In this document: in pieces, positions 46,950-55,610 of the stretch
How the letters are laid out: each line of letters begins with the position of its first letter
How positions within the stretch are numbered: position 1 is the first letter of the stretch
NCBI GenBank assembly: GCA_018266075.1
Contig: JAFEBB010000008.1
Coordinates: 99,133-163,132, forward strand
DNA: 64,000 nucleotides
Direction of reading: 5' to 3'
Origin: Deltaproteobacteria bacterium
Lineage (GTDB): Bacteria; Myxococcota; Myxococcia; Myxococcales; SZAS-1
Program-made: the position numbers and the translations under genes
Notes under the pieces: model-generated
Told to the model about the DNA's origin: nothing
The model's database searches: none
Seen by the model: the letters and a program-made list of their open reading frames with translations, nothing else

Positions 46950-48332
46950 ATGGACCATCGAGAGGCGCCCTGGGTCACGCAGCGCACGCTTCCGCTGCTC
47001 GCTGATCTCTACGCGTTCACCATGCTCGAGGCCTACCTGCGCGAGGGGCTGGAGCAGGAAGCCGTCTTCAGCGTCTTCGCCCGCCAGCTCGCACCCACGC
47101 GGAGCTACGCCCTGGCGTGCGGGCTGGAGCAGGTGCTCGACCAGCTCGAGCAGCTCTCGTTCGATGGCGAGGCCGTCGCCTTCCTGCGGTCGCTCTCCCT
47201 CTTCAGCGAGCGGACCCTGGCCTACCTCGAGAGGCTTCGCTTTACCGGCGACGTGTTCGCCATGGCCGAGGGGACGCCGTTCTTCGCCAGCGAGCCCATC
47301 CTCGAGGTGGTGGCGCCGCTGCCTCAGGCGCAGCTCCTCGAGGCCTGGGTGCTCAACCAGCTTCATGTCCAGAGCCTGGCGGCATCGAAGGCGGCGCGGG
47401 TGGTGCATGCCGCTGCAGGACGGACGGTGGTGGACTTCGGACTGCGCCGCACCCAGGGCGCCGACGCCGCCATCAAGGTCGCGCGCGGCGCCTACCTCGC
47501 CGGCGCCCATGCGACCTCCAACGTGCTCGCAGGCCGCTTCTTCGGGATCCCGGTGGTGGGCACCATGGCCCACAGCTACGTGCAGGCCCACCCGGCCGAG
47601 CTCGACGCGTTTCGGGCCTTCGTGCGCGCATTTCCCGAGGCGGTGCTGCTGGTGGACACCTACGACACGCCGCGCGGCGTTCGCGAGGTGATCCGCCTGG
47701 CGCGAGAGCTGGGCGCGGCGTTCAAGGTGAGCGCGGTGCGGCTCGACTCCGGCGACATGTTCACGCTCTCTCGGGAGGCGCGGCGGCTTCTGGACGAAGC
47801 GGGCCTGAAGCAGGTGGGCATCTTCGCCAGCGGTGGGCTCGACGAGCACGAGGTGGCGCGGCTGGTGAAATCGGGCGCGCCCATCACCGGGTTCGGGGTG
47901 GGGACCGCCCTGGGCGTCTCGGACGACGCGCCCAGCCTGGACCTCGTCTACAAGCTCGTGGCCTACGCGGGCACCGACCGCACCAAGCTCTCCCCGAGCA
48001 AGGTGCTGCTGCCCGGGCGCAAGCAGGTCTTTCGCGTGCTCCGCGACGGCCGCGTTCACCACGACGTGCTCGCCGGCGACGGCGAGGTGCACCCGGGCGA
48101 ACCGTTGCTGCGCCAGGTGATGCGGAACGGCCGGCGCTGCGACGGTGGGCCGACCCCGCTGGCCGAGTTGCGGCGCGCGACCCTCACTGCCTGCGCGGCG
48201 TTGCCGGAGCGAATCCAGGCGCTCTCCGGTGCCGGTCAGCCTTACGTGGTGGAGGTGAGCGAGGCCCTGAACGCGCGGCTGGCTCGTGCGCGGCACGCGC
48301 TCCAGGCGGGCACATCGGGCGCCGGGGCTTGA
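46950..48332 (+). CDS. pncB: Nicotinate phosphoribosyltransferase
   Basis: The 460-residue protein matches bacterial nicotinate phosphoribosyltransferases. It has TLPLLADLYAFTMLEAYL at the start, VDFGLRRTQGADAA, GTMAHSYVQAHP, LVDTYDT, VRLDSGDM, FASGGLDE and GFGVGTALGVS. These include the phosphoribosyl and nicotinate site residues and the autophosphorylated-histidine region. It salvages nicotinate to nicotinate mononucleotide for NAD. I chose the ATG at 46950; an in-frame ATG at 46899 would add an unconserved 17 residues. Confidence 0.92.
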   Translation: MDHREAPWVTQRTLPLLADLYAFTMLEAYLREGLEQEAVFSVFARQLAPTRSYALACGLEQVLDQLEQLSFDGEAVAFLRSLSLFSERTLAYLERLRFTGDVFAMAEGTPFFASEPILEVVAPLPQAQLLEAWVLNQLHVQSLAASKAARVVHAAAGRTVVDFGLRRTQGADAAIKVARGAYLAGAHATSNVLAGRFFGIPVVGTMAHSYVQAHPAELDAFRAFVRAFPEAVLLVDTYDTPRGVREVIRLARELGAAFKVSAVRLDSGDMFTLSREARRLLDEAGLKQVGIFASGGLDEHEVARLVKSGAPITGFGVGTALGVSDDAPSLDLVYKLVAYAGTDRTKLSPSKVLLPGRKQVFRVLRDGRVHHDVLAGDGEVHPGEPLLRQVMRNGRRCDGGPTPLAELRRATLTACAALPERIQALSGAGQPYVVEVSEALNARLARARHALQAGTSGAGA

Positions 48333-48359
48333 AGGCGCAGCAACCCCGTGTGCTCACCG

Positions 48360-48755
48360 TCAGGGATGGGCGGCGTGCGCAGAGGTGGTCAGGTGCCGGG
48401 TGAACCATGCGGCGGCGAGCCGTGCCACCTCGTCGAGCGCTCCGGGTTCCTCGAAGAGGTGCGTGGCCCCGGGGACGAGCACCAGCTCCTTGGGTTCCGC
48501 GAGAGCCCTCCGCGCCAGCTCGTTCAGCTCGATCACGCCGTCGTCGTCTCCCCCGACGATGAGGAGCGTCGGGGCCTCGACCCGGCCGAGCGCGTCGCCT
48601 GCCAGGTCTGGCCTGCCGCCCCGCGAGACGATGGCGCCGATGACCCCGGGCCGGGCCGCTGCAGCCACCAGAGCGGCCGCGGCGCCGGTCGACGCGCCGA
48701 AGTAGCCGACGCGCAGGTGCCGCGTGGCCGTGTCCGACGACGACGTCATCCGCAT
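48360..48755 (-). pseudogene. Alpha/beta hydrolase (dienelactone hydrolase-like), 5'-truncated
   Basis: These 131 codons encode only the C-terminal half of an alpha/beta hydrolase. They contain the nucleophile elbow GYFGASTGAA, the acid strand PTLLIVGGDDDGVI, and the histidine in PGATHLFEEPG. Family members have about 90 more residues before the elbow for the first strands and oxyanion hole, which are missing here. Upstream, only about 65 bases separate it from the end of the next kinase gene, so the 5' half appears deleted. The triad residues themselves are intact. Confidence 0.7.
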
Positions 48756-48822
48756 CCTCGCGAACGCTGCCTCGACCCAGCCGGGACACGCTCCTCAGCA
48801 GACCTGAACGCCTTCCTGCACG

Positions 48823-50937
48823 TCAGGGCCGCGGATCCCAGCCCGCCGCACGCTGCGGCTCCGCGATCGGCCAGCGCACGGTGAACGTGGTGCCCACCCC
48901 GGCGGCGCTCTCGACCTCCACCTCGCCGCGGTGGCCCTCGACGATCCGCTTCACCAGCGCGAGGCCCAAGCCCGTTCCCTTGGCGCGCGTGGTGAAGAAC
49001 GGCTCGAAGATGCGCGGCAAGATCTCCGGCGGGATGCCCACGCCGCTGTCGCGGAACTGCACCGCGCAGTGCTCCACGCCCGCGCGCGCGTCGCGCCCGA
49101 GCCGCACCTCGAGCGCGCCACCCTGGGGCATGGCCTGGATGGCGTTCTCGGCGAGGTTCACGAACACCTGACGCATGAGCCGCGCGTCCATGGGCACCTT
49201 CTCCAGCCCGGGCTCGGCGGTGATGGCCAGGTCGACCTTCGCCGGCGCTGCGCGAATCACCGTCTCCACCGCCTCTTCCACGGCGGTGCGCAGCGGGAGC
49301 TCCGCGCCCAGCTCGGGCTGGGTCGGCCGCGCGAACTCCAGCAGGTCGCTCACCAGGTGGTTGATGCGCTCCGACTCCTCCGTGAGGATTCCCAGAATCG
49401 GCTCGGCGTCGCGGCCCGAGGAGAGCTCGCGCCGCAGCGTCACCAGCGAGTTGAAGATCACGCCCAGCGGGTTTCGCACCTCGTGGGCCACCACCGCGGC
49501 CATCTCCCCCAGCGCCGCCAAGCGCTCGCGCTGGACCAGCTGTGCCTGGGCGCGGGAGAGCTCGCTGTAGCTGTGGCGCAGGTCCTCGATGAGCCGGTTC
49601 GACTCGTTGGCCGCCGCGAGGTGCACCGCCATCGCGGCCAGCACCTCGAGCTCGCGGCCGGTGACCTCGCGCGCCTTGTCCCAGGCCACGTTCATGATAC
49701 CCACCACGCGCGAGCGGATGATGAGCGGCACCGACGCGACCACTTCCTGGCCCATGCGGCGGAGGATGCCCTGGCGGAGCTCGTCGTAGTCGACGGCGCG
49801 CCACACGTGCGGCTTGCCCTCGTGCGCCACCTTGCCCAGGTTCGTGCTCGCGAGCGGCACGCGCGAGAACGTTCGGTTGGCCTCCTCGGAGCCGCCCACG
49901 CTGAAGGCGAGGCGCCCGTACTCGCCGTTCTCCTCGATGAGGAACACCGCCACGGCCACGGCCTGGAGGAGCTTCATCACCTCGGCGCTGGCGCTCTCGA
50001 AGAGCTGGCTCTGGTCGCGGGCGGTCCCGGCAGAGGTGGCCACCCGGTCGAGCGCGGTGAGGGCGGCGTTGCGGCGCGAGAGATCGGCGATGGTGCGCGC
50101 GGCGTCGAGGGCGGCGCCCACCTGCGCGCCGAAGAGCGAGAGCGCGGGCACGTCCTCGGGGCGCACCCAGTCGCTGGTGACCAGCAGGATGTCGCGCGGC
50201 CCGCCGGCCACGTCCACGCGCACCATGGCGCCGCGCGGGTGGCGGCCGGGGTCCATGGCCATGCGCACCTCCTGGGGCTTGGCGTTGCCCAGGTAGCGCA
50301 CGATGGAGAGCGGCACGTCGTCGAGGAAGACGTGGCCGTCGGCCCAGGCGGCGGTCAAGTTCGGGGTCCAGTTGTGAAGGGTGTAGACCGCCTCGCGCCC
50401 CAGCACGCCGGCGATGGGGTCCGGGCCGTGCAAGTTGTAGCCGTCGGCCAGGCGCACCCCTTTGCCCTCGGGGTGGAAGCGCACCATGGTGGCGCCGAGC
50501 GCGTTCAGGCCCAGCCCGGCAGCGCGGAAGATGTCGGCCTCGTTCTGCTCGCGCTGCACCGCCGCGCCCAACCGCACCAGGCCCTGGAGCACGGCCCGAC
50601 GGTGCGCGCGCTCGGTCACGTCGTGGAGCTGGAAGAAGGTGTCGCCGTCGACCAGGGAGACGAAGATCTCCACCGTGCGCCGCTCGCCGCTGGCGCGGAG
50701 GAGGTCGAACTCGTAGCTCGAGGGTACGGGCTCGCCGCGGAGCCGCATCTCGTGCCGCTCGCGGATGCGCGGGCGGTGCTCGGCGGCCACCGGGGCGTCG
50801 AACGCCATGCCCACCACGGTCTCGCGGGGCAGCTGCAGGAGCTCGAGCAGCGCCGTATTGACGAACAGGTAGCGCCCCGCGCGGATGATCCCCGCGGGCA
50901 GCGGCAGCCGATCCAGCCACTCGTGCTCCACCTGCAC
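48823..50937 (-). CDS. PAS-GAF-GAF histidine kinase, divergent from the chemosensory operon
   Basis: The 704-residue soluble protein has a PAS domain (about 8-125), two GAF-type domains (about 130-300 and 305-460), and a kinase core. The core has H485 in AAVVAHEVRNPLGVI, ENAIQAMPQGG as N box, DSGVGIP, and KGTGLGLALVKRIV. The start is set at GTG 50937, behind GGCAGGA, because no ATG fits before the PAS domain. It faces away from the cheW gene across a 151-base gap, so it may be controlled together with, or feed into, that cluster. Confidence 0.9.
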   Translation of the reverse strand: MQVEHEWLDRLPLPAGIIRAGRYLFVNTALLELLQLPRETVVGMAFDAPVAAEHRPRIRERHEMRLRGEPVPSSYEFDLLRASGERRTVEIFVSLVDGDTFFQLHDVTERAHRRAVLQGLVRLGAAVQREQNEADIFRAAGLGLNALGATMVRFHPEGKGVRLADGYNLHGPDPIAGVLGREAVYTLHNWTPNLTAAWADGHVFLDDVPLSIVRYLGNAKPQEVRMAMDPGRHPRGAMVRVDVAGGPRDILLVTSDWVRPEDVPALSLFGAQVGAALDAARTIADLSRRNAALTALDRVATSAGTARDQSQLFESASAEVMKLLQAVAVAVFLIEENGEYGRLAFSVGGSEEANRTFSRVPLASTNLGKVAHEGKPHVWRAVDYDELRQGILRRMGQEVVASVPLIIRSRVVGIMNVAWDKAREVTGRELEVLAAMAVHLAAANESNRLIEDLRHSYSELSRAQAQLVQRERLAALGEMAAVVAHEVRNPLGVIFNSLVTLRRELSSGRDAEPILGILTEESERINHLVSDLLEFARPTQPELGAELPLRTAVEEAVETVIRAAPAKVDLAITAEPGLEKVPMDARLMRQVFVNLAENAIQAMPQGGALEVRLGRDARAGVEHCAVQFRDSGVGIPPEILPRIFEPFFTTRAKGTGLGLALVKRIVEGHRGEVEVESAAGVGTTFTVRWPIAEPQRAAGWDPRP

Positions 50938-51088
50938 GACCGTCCTGCCCCCGGGCGCGCAAGGATCCAGCGCGCCTCCCTGATCGAGAATACCCCAACG
51001 CCCCTTGGCCCCAAGAGGACCCGGCCGGGCGCGAACTTCACCCCGAAACCCCGGAGAGGTACCGTCGGGGGAAGGGGGGCTTGCCCGG

Positions 51089-51634
51089 ATGGCCGCTGGA
51101 CCGCGTCGGCAGCAGGTGGAGGAGCTTCGGCGGAGGCTGGCGGCGCTCGACGCCGAGGCCCACGCCCTGCGCAGCGAGCTCTTCACCGCGGCGCCGGGCA
51201 CCTCGCTTCCGGGCACCTATGTGGTGGTCGAGGCCGCGGATCAGCGCGCCTGCGTGCCCGCAGCGTTGGTGAGCGAGGTGGTGCCGGTGCTGGCCTGGGT
51301 GAAGGTCGCGGGCGCTCCGGCGCACGTGCTGGGCAGCTTCTCCTATCGAGGCCGGCCCACGCTGGCGATGGATCTGGCCACGCTGGTGGGCAGCCCGCGA
51401 CCGCTCTCACTCGACGCCCACGTGCTGGTGCTGGCCGCCGCGCGCCCCATCGCCCTGGCGGTGGATCGGGTGCTGGGCCTCATCGAGTCGCCGGCCACGC
51501 TCCTGGAGGATCCCGCCGGAAAGACCGGCTGGCGCGCGAGCCGGCTCGTCGAGGGCTTCTGCGGCGACGGCGATTCGCTGGTGCCCCTCCTGCGCATCGC
51601 TGCGCTCGAGGAGAGCGCGGGAGTCGGGCCTTGA
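51089..51634 (+). CDS. cheW: CheW-like coupling protein (first of two)
   Basis: The 181-residue protein has a basic coiled N-terminus (1-35) and a CheW domain (about 42-175; GTYVVVEAADQRACVPAALVSEVV, LVLAAARPIALAVDRVLGL). It links receptor to CheA kinase. It opens the chemosensory operon. The ATG at 51089 follows a long purine run (GGAAGGGGGG). Its stop overlaps the cheR start (TTGA). The sequence is diverged from the second CheW of the cluster. Confidence 0.85.
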   Translation: MAAGPRRQQVEELRRRLAALDAEAHALRSELFTAAPGTSLPGTYVVVEAADQRACVPAALVSEVVPVLAWVKVAGAPAHVLGSFSYRGRPTLAMDLATLVGSPRPLSLDAHVLVLAAARPIALAVDRVLGLIESPATLLEDPAGKTGWRASRLVEGFCGDGDSLVPLLRIAALEESAGVGP

Positions 51635-52971
51635 GCAGGCTCAGCGCCGAGGATCGCCAGGCGGTGGAGCAGGCCCTGCGGCGCGAGTGCGGCATCTCGC
51701 TGGCGGCGAACCTGGTCGACACCCTCGACGGCGCCCTGCACCGCGCCGCCGCCGAGCTGAAGCTGACGCCGCAGGTGCTGCTCGCCAACGTGCGCAGCGG
51801 CGATCGCCGCGGGCTGGAGGCGCTGCTGGAGCAGGCGCGCGTGGGCGAGACCTACTTCTTCCGCCACCCGGAGCACTTCGACGTCCTGCAGAAGGAGCTG
51901 GCGACCTCGCTGTCCGACGGCGCGCGGCCGCGCATCTGGAGCGCGGGCTGCGCCAGCGGCGAGGAGGTCTACAGCCTGGCCATGGCCCTCGCCGAGGTGG
52001 GGCTCCTGGAGGGCGCGACGCTCCTCGGCACCGACGTGTCCGAGGTCGCGCTGGAGCAGGCGCGCAAGGCGGAGTACGGCAGCTGGTCGCTGCGCTCGCT
52101 GGAAGGTGAGCGGCGGCAGCGCTTCTTCCAGGGCGAGCTGCCCGCGCAGGTCGACCGCGCGGTGACGAAGCACGTGTCGCTGAAGCGCCACAACCTCGTC
52201 GCCGACGGGCCGCCGCTCACCGGGTGCGACGCCGTCTTCTGCCGCAACGTGCTCATCTACTTCGAGCCGGAGACGGTCGAAAAGGTCTTGGCCACGCTGG
52301 TCGACGCGCTGCGGCCGGGTGGCCTGCTGGTGCTCGGCCCCGCCGAGGCCGGGCTGGGCGATGAATTGCCGATCACCTGGATCGAGCTCGGTCGCACGCT
52401 GGTGGCCAGGAAGCGCGACGGAAAGCGGCCCGCCACCTCGCGCACGCGCGTGACCCGGCCCAAGACCATCGCGCCGAAGCCCGCGGTCCGCCCGCGCTCG
52501 ACCCAGACCACGCGCGCGCGTCCGGCGACGACCTCTCGCGCGAAGCCGCCGACCGAGGACAGCTTCCAGCGCGCGCTCGCCGCCGCCCGCGAGGGCCGCG
52601 AGGCCGAGGCCGAGGCGCTGGCCCGCGAGGTCGGTGAGTGCGAGCTGCGGCCGGAGGCGTACCTCTTGCTGTCGATGCTCGCGGAGGCGCGCGGCGAGCT
52701 GCGCGCGGCCATCGACGCCGCCCGGCGCGCGCTCTACCTCGACCAGAAGCTGGCCATGGGACATGCGGCGCTCGCGTCCTTGCTGCGCCGCTCAGGGCAA
52801 GCCGCGGCCGCGGCCCAGGCGCGGCGCAACGCTTTGGATCTCGTTCAGGACCTGCCCGACGGCGCGGAGCTCTCGAGCGTGGAGCCCATCACCGCCGGCG
52901 CCTTGCGTGCGGCGCTACACGAGCCCGGCGACCCTCCGCGCGATTGGCGCGGGCGAGGCAACGTGCGATGA
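51631..52971 (+). CDS. cheR: CheR chemoreceptor methyltransferase with TPR-like extension
   Basis: The 446-residue protein starts at TTG 51631, overlapping the cheW stop, with GGGAG upstream. Residues 1-270 are CheR: a helical N-domain, VGETYFFRHPEHF, the SAM site IWSAGCASGEEVY (102-114), GTDVSEVALEQARKAEY, and FCRNVLIYFEPE. A Thr/Arg/Pro linker then leads to a C-terminal helical region (about 310-430) like tetratricopeptide repeats, as in CheR variants that dock on receptors or other partners. It methylates receptor glutamates using S-adenosylmethionine. Confidence 0.9.
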   Translation: MSRLSAEDRQAVEQALRRECGISLAANLVDTLDGALHRAAAELKLTPQVLLANVRSGDRRGLEALLEQARVGETYFFRHPEHFDVLQKELATSLSDGARPRIWSAGCASGEEVYSLAMALAEVGLLEGATLLGTDVSEVALEQARKAEYGSWSLRSLEGERRQRFFQGELPAQVDRAVTKHVSLKRHNLVADGPPLTGCDAVFCRNVLIYFEPETVEKVLATLVDALRPGGLLVLGPAEAGLGDELPITWIELGRTLVARKRDGKRPATSRTRVTRPKTIAPKPAVRPRSTQTTRARPATTSRAKPPTEDSFQRALAAAREGREAEAEALAREVGECELRPEAYLLLSMLAEARGELRAAIDAARRALYLDQKLAMGHAALASLLRRSGQAAAAAQARRNALDLVQDLPDGAELSSVEPITAGALRAALHEPGDPPRDWRGRGNVR

Positions 52972-53023
52972 AGAAGACCTGCTGCAGAGCGCCGCGCGCA
53001 ACGAGGTCTGGGAGTGAGCCGGC

Positions 53024-54604
53024 ATGAGCGGTGAAACCACCTCGGGTGGCTCGGTTCGGCTGGGGCTACAGCTCCGGTTCATGGCCATCACCGCCGCGCC
53101 CATGGTGCTCCTGGCCACGACGTTGGTCGGCGTCTTCCACGGGCAGATGTACGAGAAGCTCCACGAGAAGATGGCGACCCGCGCGGACGCCGCCGCGCCG
53201 CACCTCGCCGGCGAGCTCGCGCCGCTCGTCGGCGCCAAGGACAAGGCGGGGCTGCAGCGGGTGCTCGAGGAGCGCCTCGCCGTCCAGCCGGATCACTTCT
53301 ACGCGGTGGTGCGCAGCCCCTCGGGCGAAGTGCTGGCCCAGGTGCTTCCACCGCAGCTCGCGGGCGCCCTCCCGCCGGTGGTCGACGGTGTGCCGACGGC
53401 GCTGGCCAGGCGCGAGCTCACCGTCGCCGATGTGCCCGTGCGCGACCTGGCCTGCCCCGTGGGCGACGGAAAGGGCCCGCCGGTCGGCTTGCTGCAGCTG
53501 GGCTTCTCCGACCTGGCGACGCGCACCCTCGTGAGCGAGGCCACCAGCGCCACCCTGCGCTGGGGCGCTCTCGTCTTCATGCTCGGGCTCTTCGCGGTGC
53601 TGATCTTCACCCGCAGCGTCACCGGGCCCCTGGTGCGGCTCTCGGAGACGGTGGTCACCGTGGCCCGCGGCGATCTGGGCCAGCGCTTCGAGACCGACCG
53701 CACCGACGAGGTGGCGCTGGTCGCCCGCAGCGTGGACGCCATGGTGGGCCAGCTCCGCGGGATGCTCGCCGAGGTGCGCGGCGCGGCGCAGGAGATCGAC
53801 CGCGAGAGCCAGCTGATGATCCGCACCGTGAGCCAGCAGAGCGCGCTCACCAGCCAGCAGGCCAGCGCCATCAGCGAGACCAGCACCACCGTCCGGGAGA
53901 TCGCCCAGACCAGCGCCCAGGCCACCGAGCGCGCCGACGGCGTGGTCAAGGTCGCCCAGGCCGCCGAGGAGATCAGCCGCGAAGGTCAGGCCACCATCGA
54001 GCGCGCCATCGAGGGCATGCAGAAGCTCGACGAGCAGGTGCGCGCCATCGCCCTCACCATCACCGACCTCACCGAGCGCGCGGTGCAGATCGGCGACATC
54101 AACCAGACGGTGAAAGACCTCGCCGAGCGCTCCAACATGCTCGCCCTCAACGCCAGCATCGAGGCCAGCAAGGCCGGCGAGCAGGGCAAGGGGTTCTCCG
54201 TGGTGGCCATGGAGATGCGGACGCTGGCCGAGCAGAGCAAGCAGGCCGCGGGCAAGGTGCGCGACCAGCTCGCCGAGGTGCAGCGCGTCACCCGCGCGGC
54301 CGTGAACGCCACCGAAGAGGGCAGCAAGCGCGCCCAGGCCGCGGTGGGCCTCACCCAGGCCGCGGCGCAGACCATCGTGCGGCTGGCCCAGGTGTGCCAG
54401 GAGAGCTCGCTCGCGGGCCGGCAGATCGCGGGCAACACCCGCCAGCAGACACTTGGCGTCGACCAAATCGTCTCTGCTTTGCGGGAGCTCTCCAGCGCCA
54501 GCCAGACGTCGGTCGGCGGGACCCAGGAGATCGAGCGCGCCGCAGGGAGTCTCAAGAGCTTGGCGGGCAAGCTGGGCGATTCGGTGGGGCGGTACCGGGC
54601 GTGA
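53024..54604 (+). CDS. Methyl-accepting chemotaxis protein
   Basis: The 526-residue receptor has membrane helices at about 19-38 and 178-197 around a 140-residue periplasmic sensor. A HAMP domain (about 198-252) and a long signalling coiled coil follow. The hairpin tip is DLAERSNMLALNASIEASKAG with GKGFSVVAMEMRTLAEQS, the CheA/CheW contact region. There is no C-terminal pentapeptide tether. It lies between cheR and cheY in the operon and is its only receptor. The ligand is unknown. Confidence 0.93.
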   Translation: MSGETTSGGSVRLGLQLRFMAITAAPMVLLATTLVGVFHGQMYEKLHEKMATRADAAAPHLAGELAPLVGAKDKAGLQRVLEERLAVQPDHFYAVVRSPSGEVLAQVLPPQLAGALPPVVDGVPTALARRELTVADVPVRDLACPVGDGKGPPVGLLQLGFSDLATRTLVSEATSATLRWGALVFMLGLFAVLIFTRSVTGPLVRLSETVVTVARGDLGQRFETDRTDEVALVARSVDAMVGQLRGMLAEVRGAAQEIDRESQLMIRTVSQQSALTSQQASAISETSTTVREIAQTSAQATERADGVVKVAQAAEEISREGQATIERAIEGMQKLDEQVRAIALTITDLTERAVQIGDINQTVKDLAERSNMLALNASIEASKAGEQGKGFSVVAMEMRTLAEQSKQAAGKVRDQLAEVQRVTRAAVNATEEGSKRAQAAVGLTQAAAQTIVRLAQVCQESSLAGRQIAGNTRQQTLGVDQIVSALRELSSASQTSVGGTQEIERAAGSLKSLAGKLGDSVGRYRA

Positions 54605-54669
54605 GCAGGAACGGGTCGTGGGAGGGGGAGCGCGTCTCGGTCTCGGGCGCGCGGGATGAGGGAGGCTGA

Positions 54670-55044
54670 ATGAAGCGGATCTTGATCGTCGACGACGCGA
54701 AGGTGGTGGTGAGCCTCATCCGCGTCTACTTCGCCAACTGGCCGGTGGAGTTCATGGTCGCCGCCGACGGCGAAGAGGGCCTGGTGCGCGCCAAGGAGCA
54801 CAAGCCCGACCTGGTCATCGCCGACGTGCGCATGCCCAAGATGGACGGCTTCGAGCTCTGCGCCGCCATCATCGCCGACGAGAAGCTCGCCGGCACGCCC
54901 GTGGTGCTCCTCTCCGCCAACGCCGACGAGGCCGCGAAGAAGAAGGGCGAGCTCGTTGGCGCCACGGCCTTCCTCAAGAAGCCCGTCTCGCCCGAGGAGC
55001 TCAAGGCGACGGTGGGCAAGATCCTCGGCATCGGAGAGTCCTGA
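54670..55044 (+). CDS. cheY: CheY-like response regulator
   Basis: The 124-residue protein is a lone receiver with DD at 8-9, phospho-acceptor D52 in LVIADVRMPKMDGF and the lysine in FLKKPVSP. It is the diffusible output of the cluster, or one of several receivers competing for CheA phosphate. The ATG follows GGGAGG. Two bases separate it from the second cheW gene. Confidence 0.9.
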   Translation: MKRILIVDDAKVVVSLIRVYFANWPVEFMVAADGEEGLVRAKEHKPDLVIADVRMPKMDGFELCAAIIADEKLAGTPVVLLSANADEAAKKKGELVGATAFLKKPVSPEELKATVGKILGIGES

Positions 55045-55046
55045 GC

Positions 55047-55604
55047 GTGGCCCAGTCGCTCGACTTCGCGCAGCTGTACAAGCGGCTCGACGAGGCCGAC
55101 GAGCGGCTCTCGCGGCCGCTGGATCCCGCGGCGCAGCAGGCGCTGCTCGAGAAGCGCGCCCACACCGTCGCGCGCAAGGTGGAGCACGAGCAGGTCGACG
55201 AGCTCTCCGTGCTCGGTTTCACTCTGGGTGAAGAGCGGTACGCCGTGAAGGTGCACGACGTGGAGATGGTGCTCACCGCCAAGCGCCTCGCGCCGCTCGC
55301 GGGCGCGCCGCGCTTCGTGCTCGGCGCCGCCGTGGTGCGCTCGCGCATCGTGCCCGTGCTGGATCTGCGGCACCTGCTGGGCCGCGCGGGTCGGTCGGCG
55401 TCGGACCTGACGGGCATCGTGGCCGTGGCCGTGGGTGAAGAGCGGTTCGCGCTGGCGGTGGAGCACGTGGAGGGCCAGCTCGATCTGCCCAAGTCCACGC
55501 TCGGGCCGCCGCCGCCCGGGCCGTATCTGCACGTGGGCGCAGACCAGCGCGCCATCCTCGACCTCTCCCGCCTGCTGGAGCAGGCCGCCCGCGAGGGGCA
55601 ATAG
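55047..55604 (+). CDS. cheW: CheW-like coupling protein (second)
   Basis: The 185-residue protein starts at GTG 55047. It has a helical N-terminal extension (1-48; LYKRLDEADERLSRPLD) and a CheW domain (about 50-180; ELSVLGFTLGEERYAVKVHDVEMV, IVPVLDLRHLLG). It connects receptors to CheA, whose gene follows six bases later. Two CheWs in one cluster suggest either an array adaptor role or separate receptor preferences. Confidence 0.88.
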   Translation: MAQSLDFAQLYKRLDEADERLSRPLDPAAQQALLEKRAHTVARKVEHEQVDELSVLGFTLGEERYAVKVHDVEMVLTAKRLAPLAGAPRFVLGAAVVRSRIVPVLDLRHLLGRAGRSASDLTGIVAVAVGEERFALAVEHVEGQLDLPKSTLGPPPPGPYLHVGADQRAILDLSRLLEQAAREGQ

Positions 55605-55610
55605 CCCGCG

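Noticed and set aside
52965..53017. Small ORF between cheR and the receptor gene
   Set aside because: An ATG overlapping the cheR stop opens a 19-codon frame, but it has no protein-like composition and lies in the ribosome-site region of the receptor gene.
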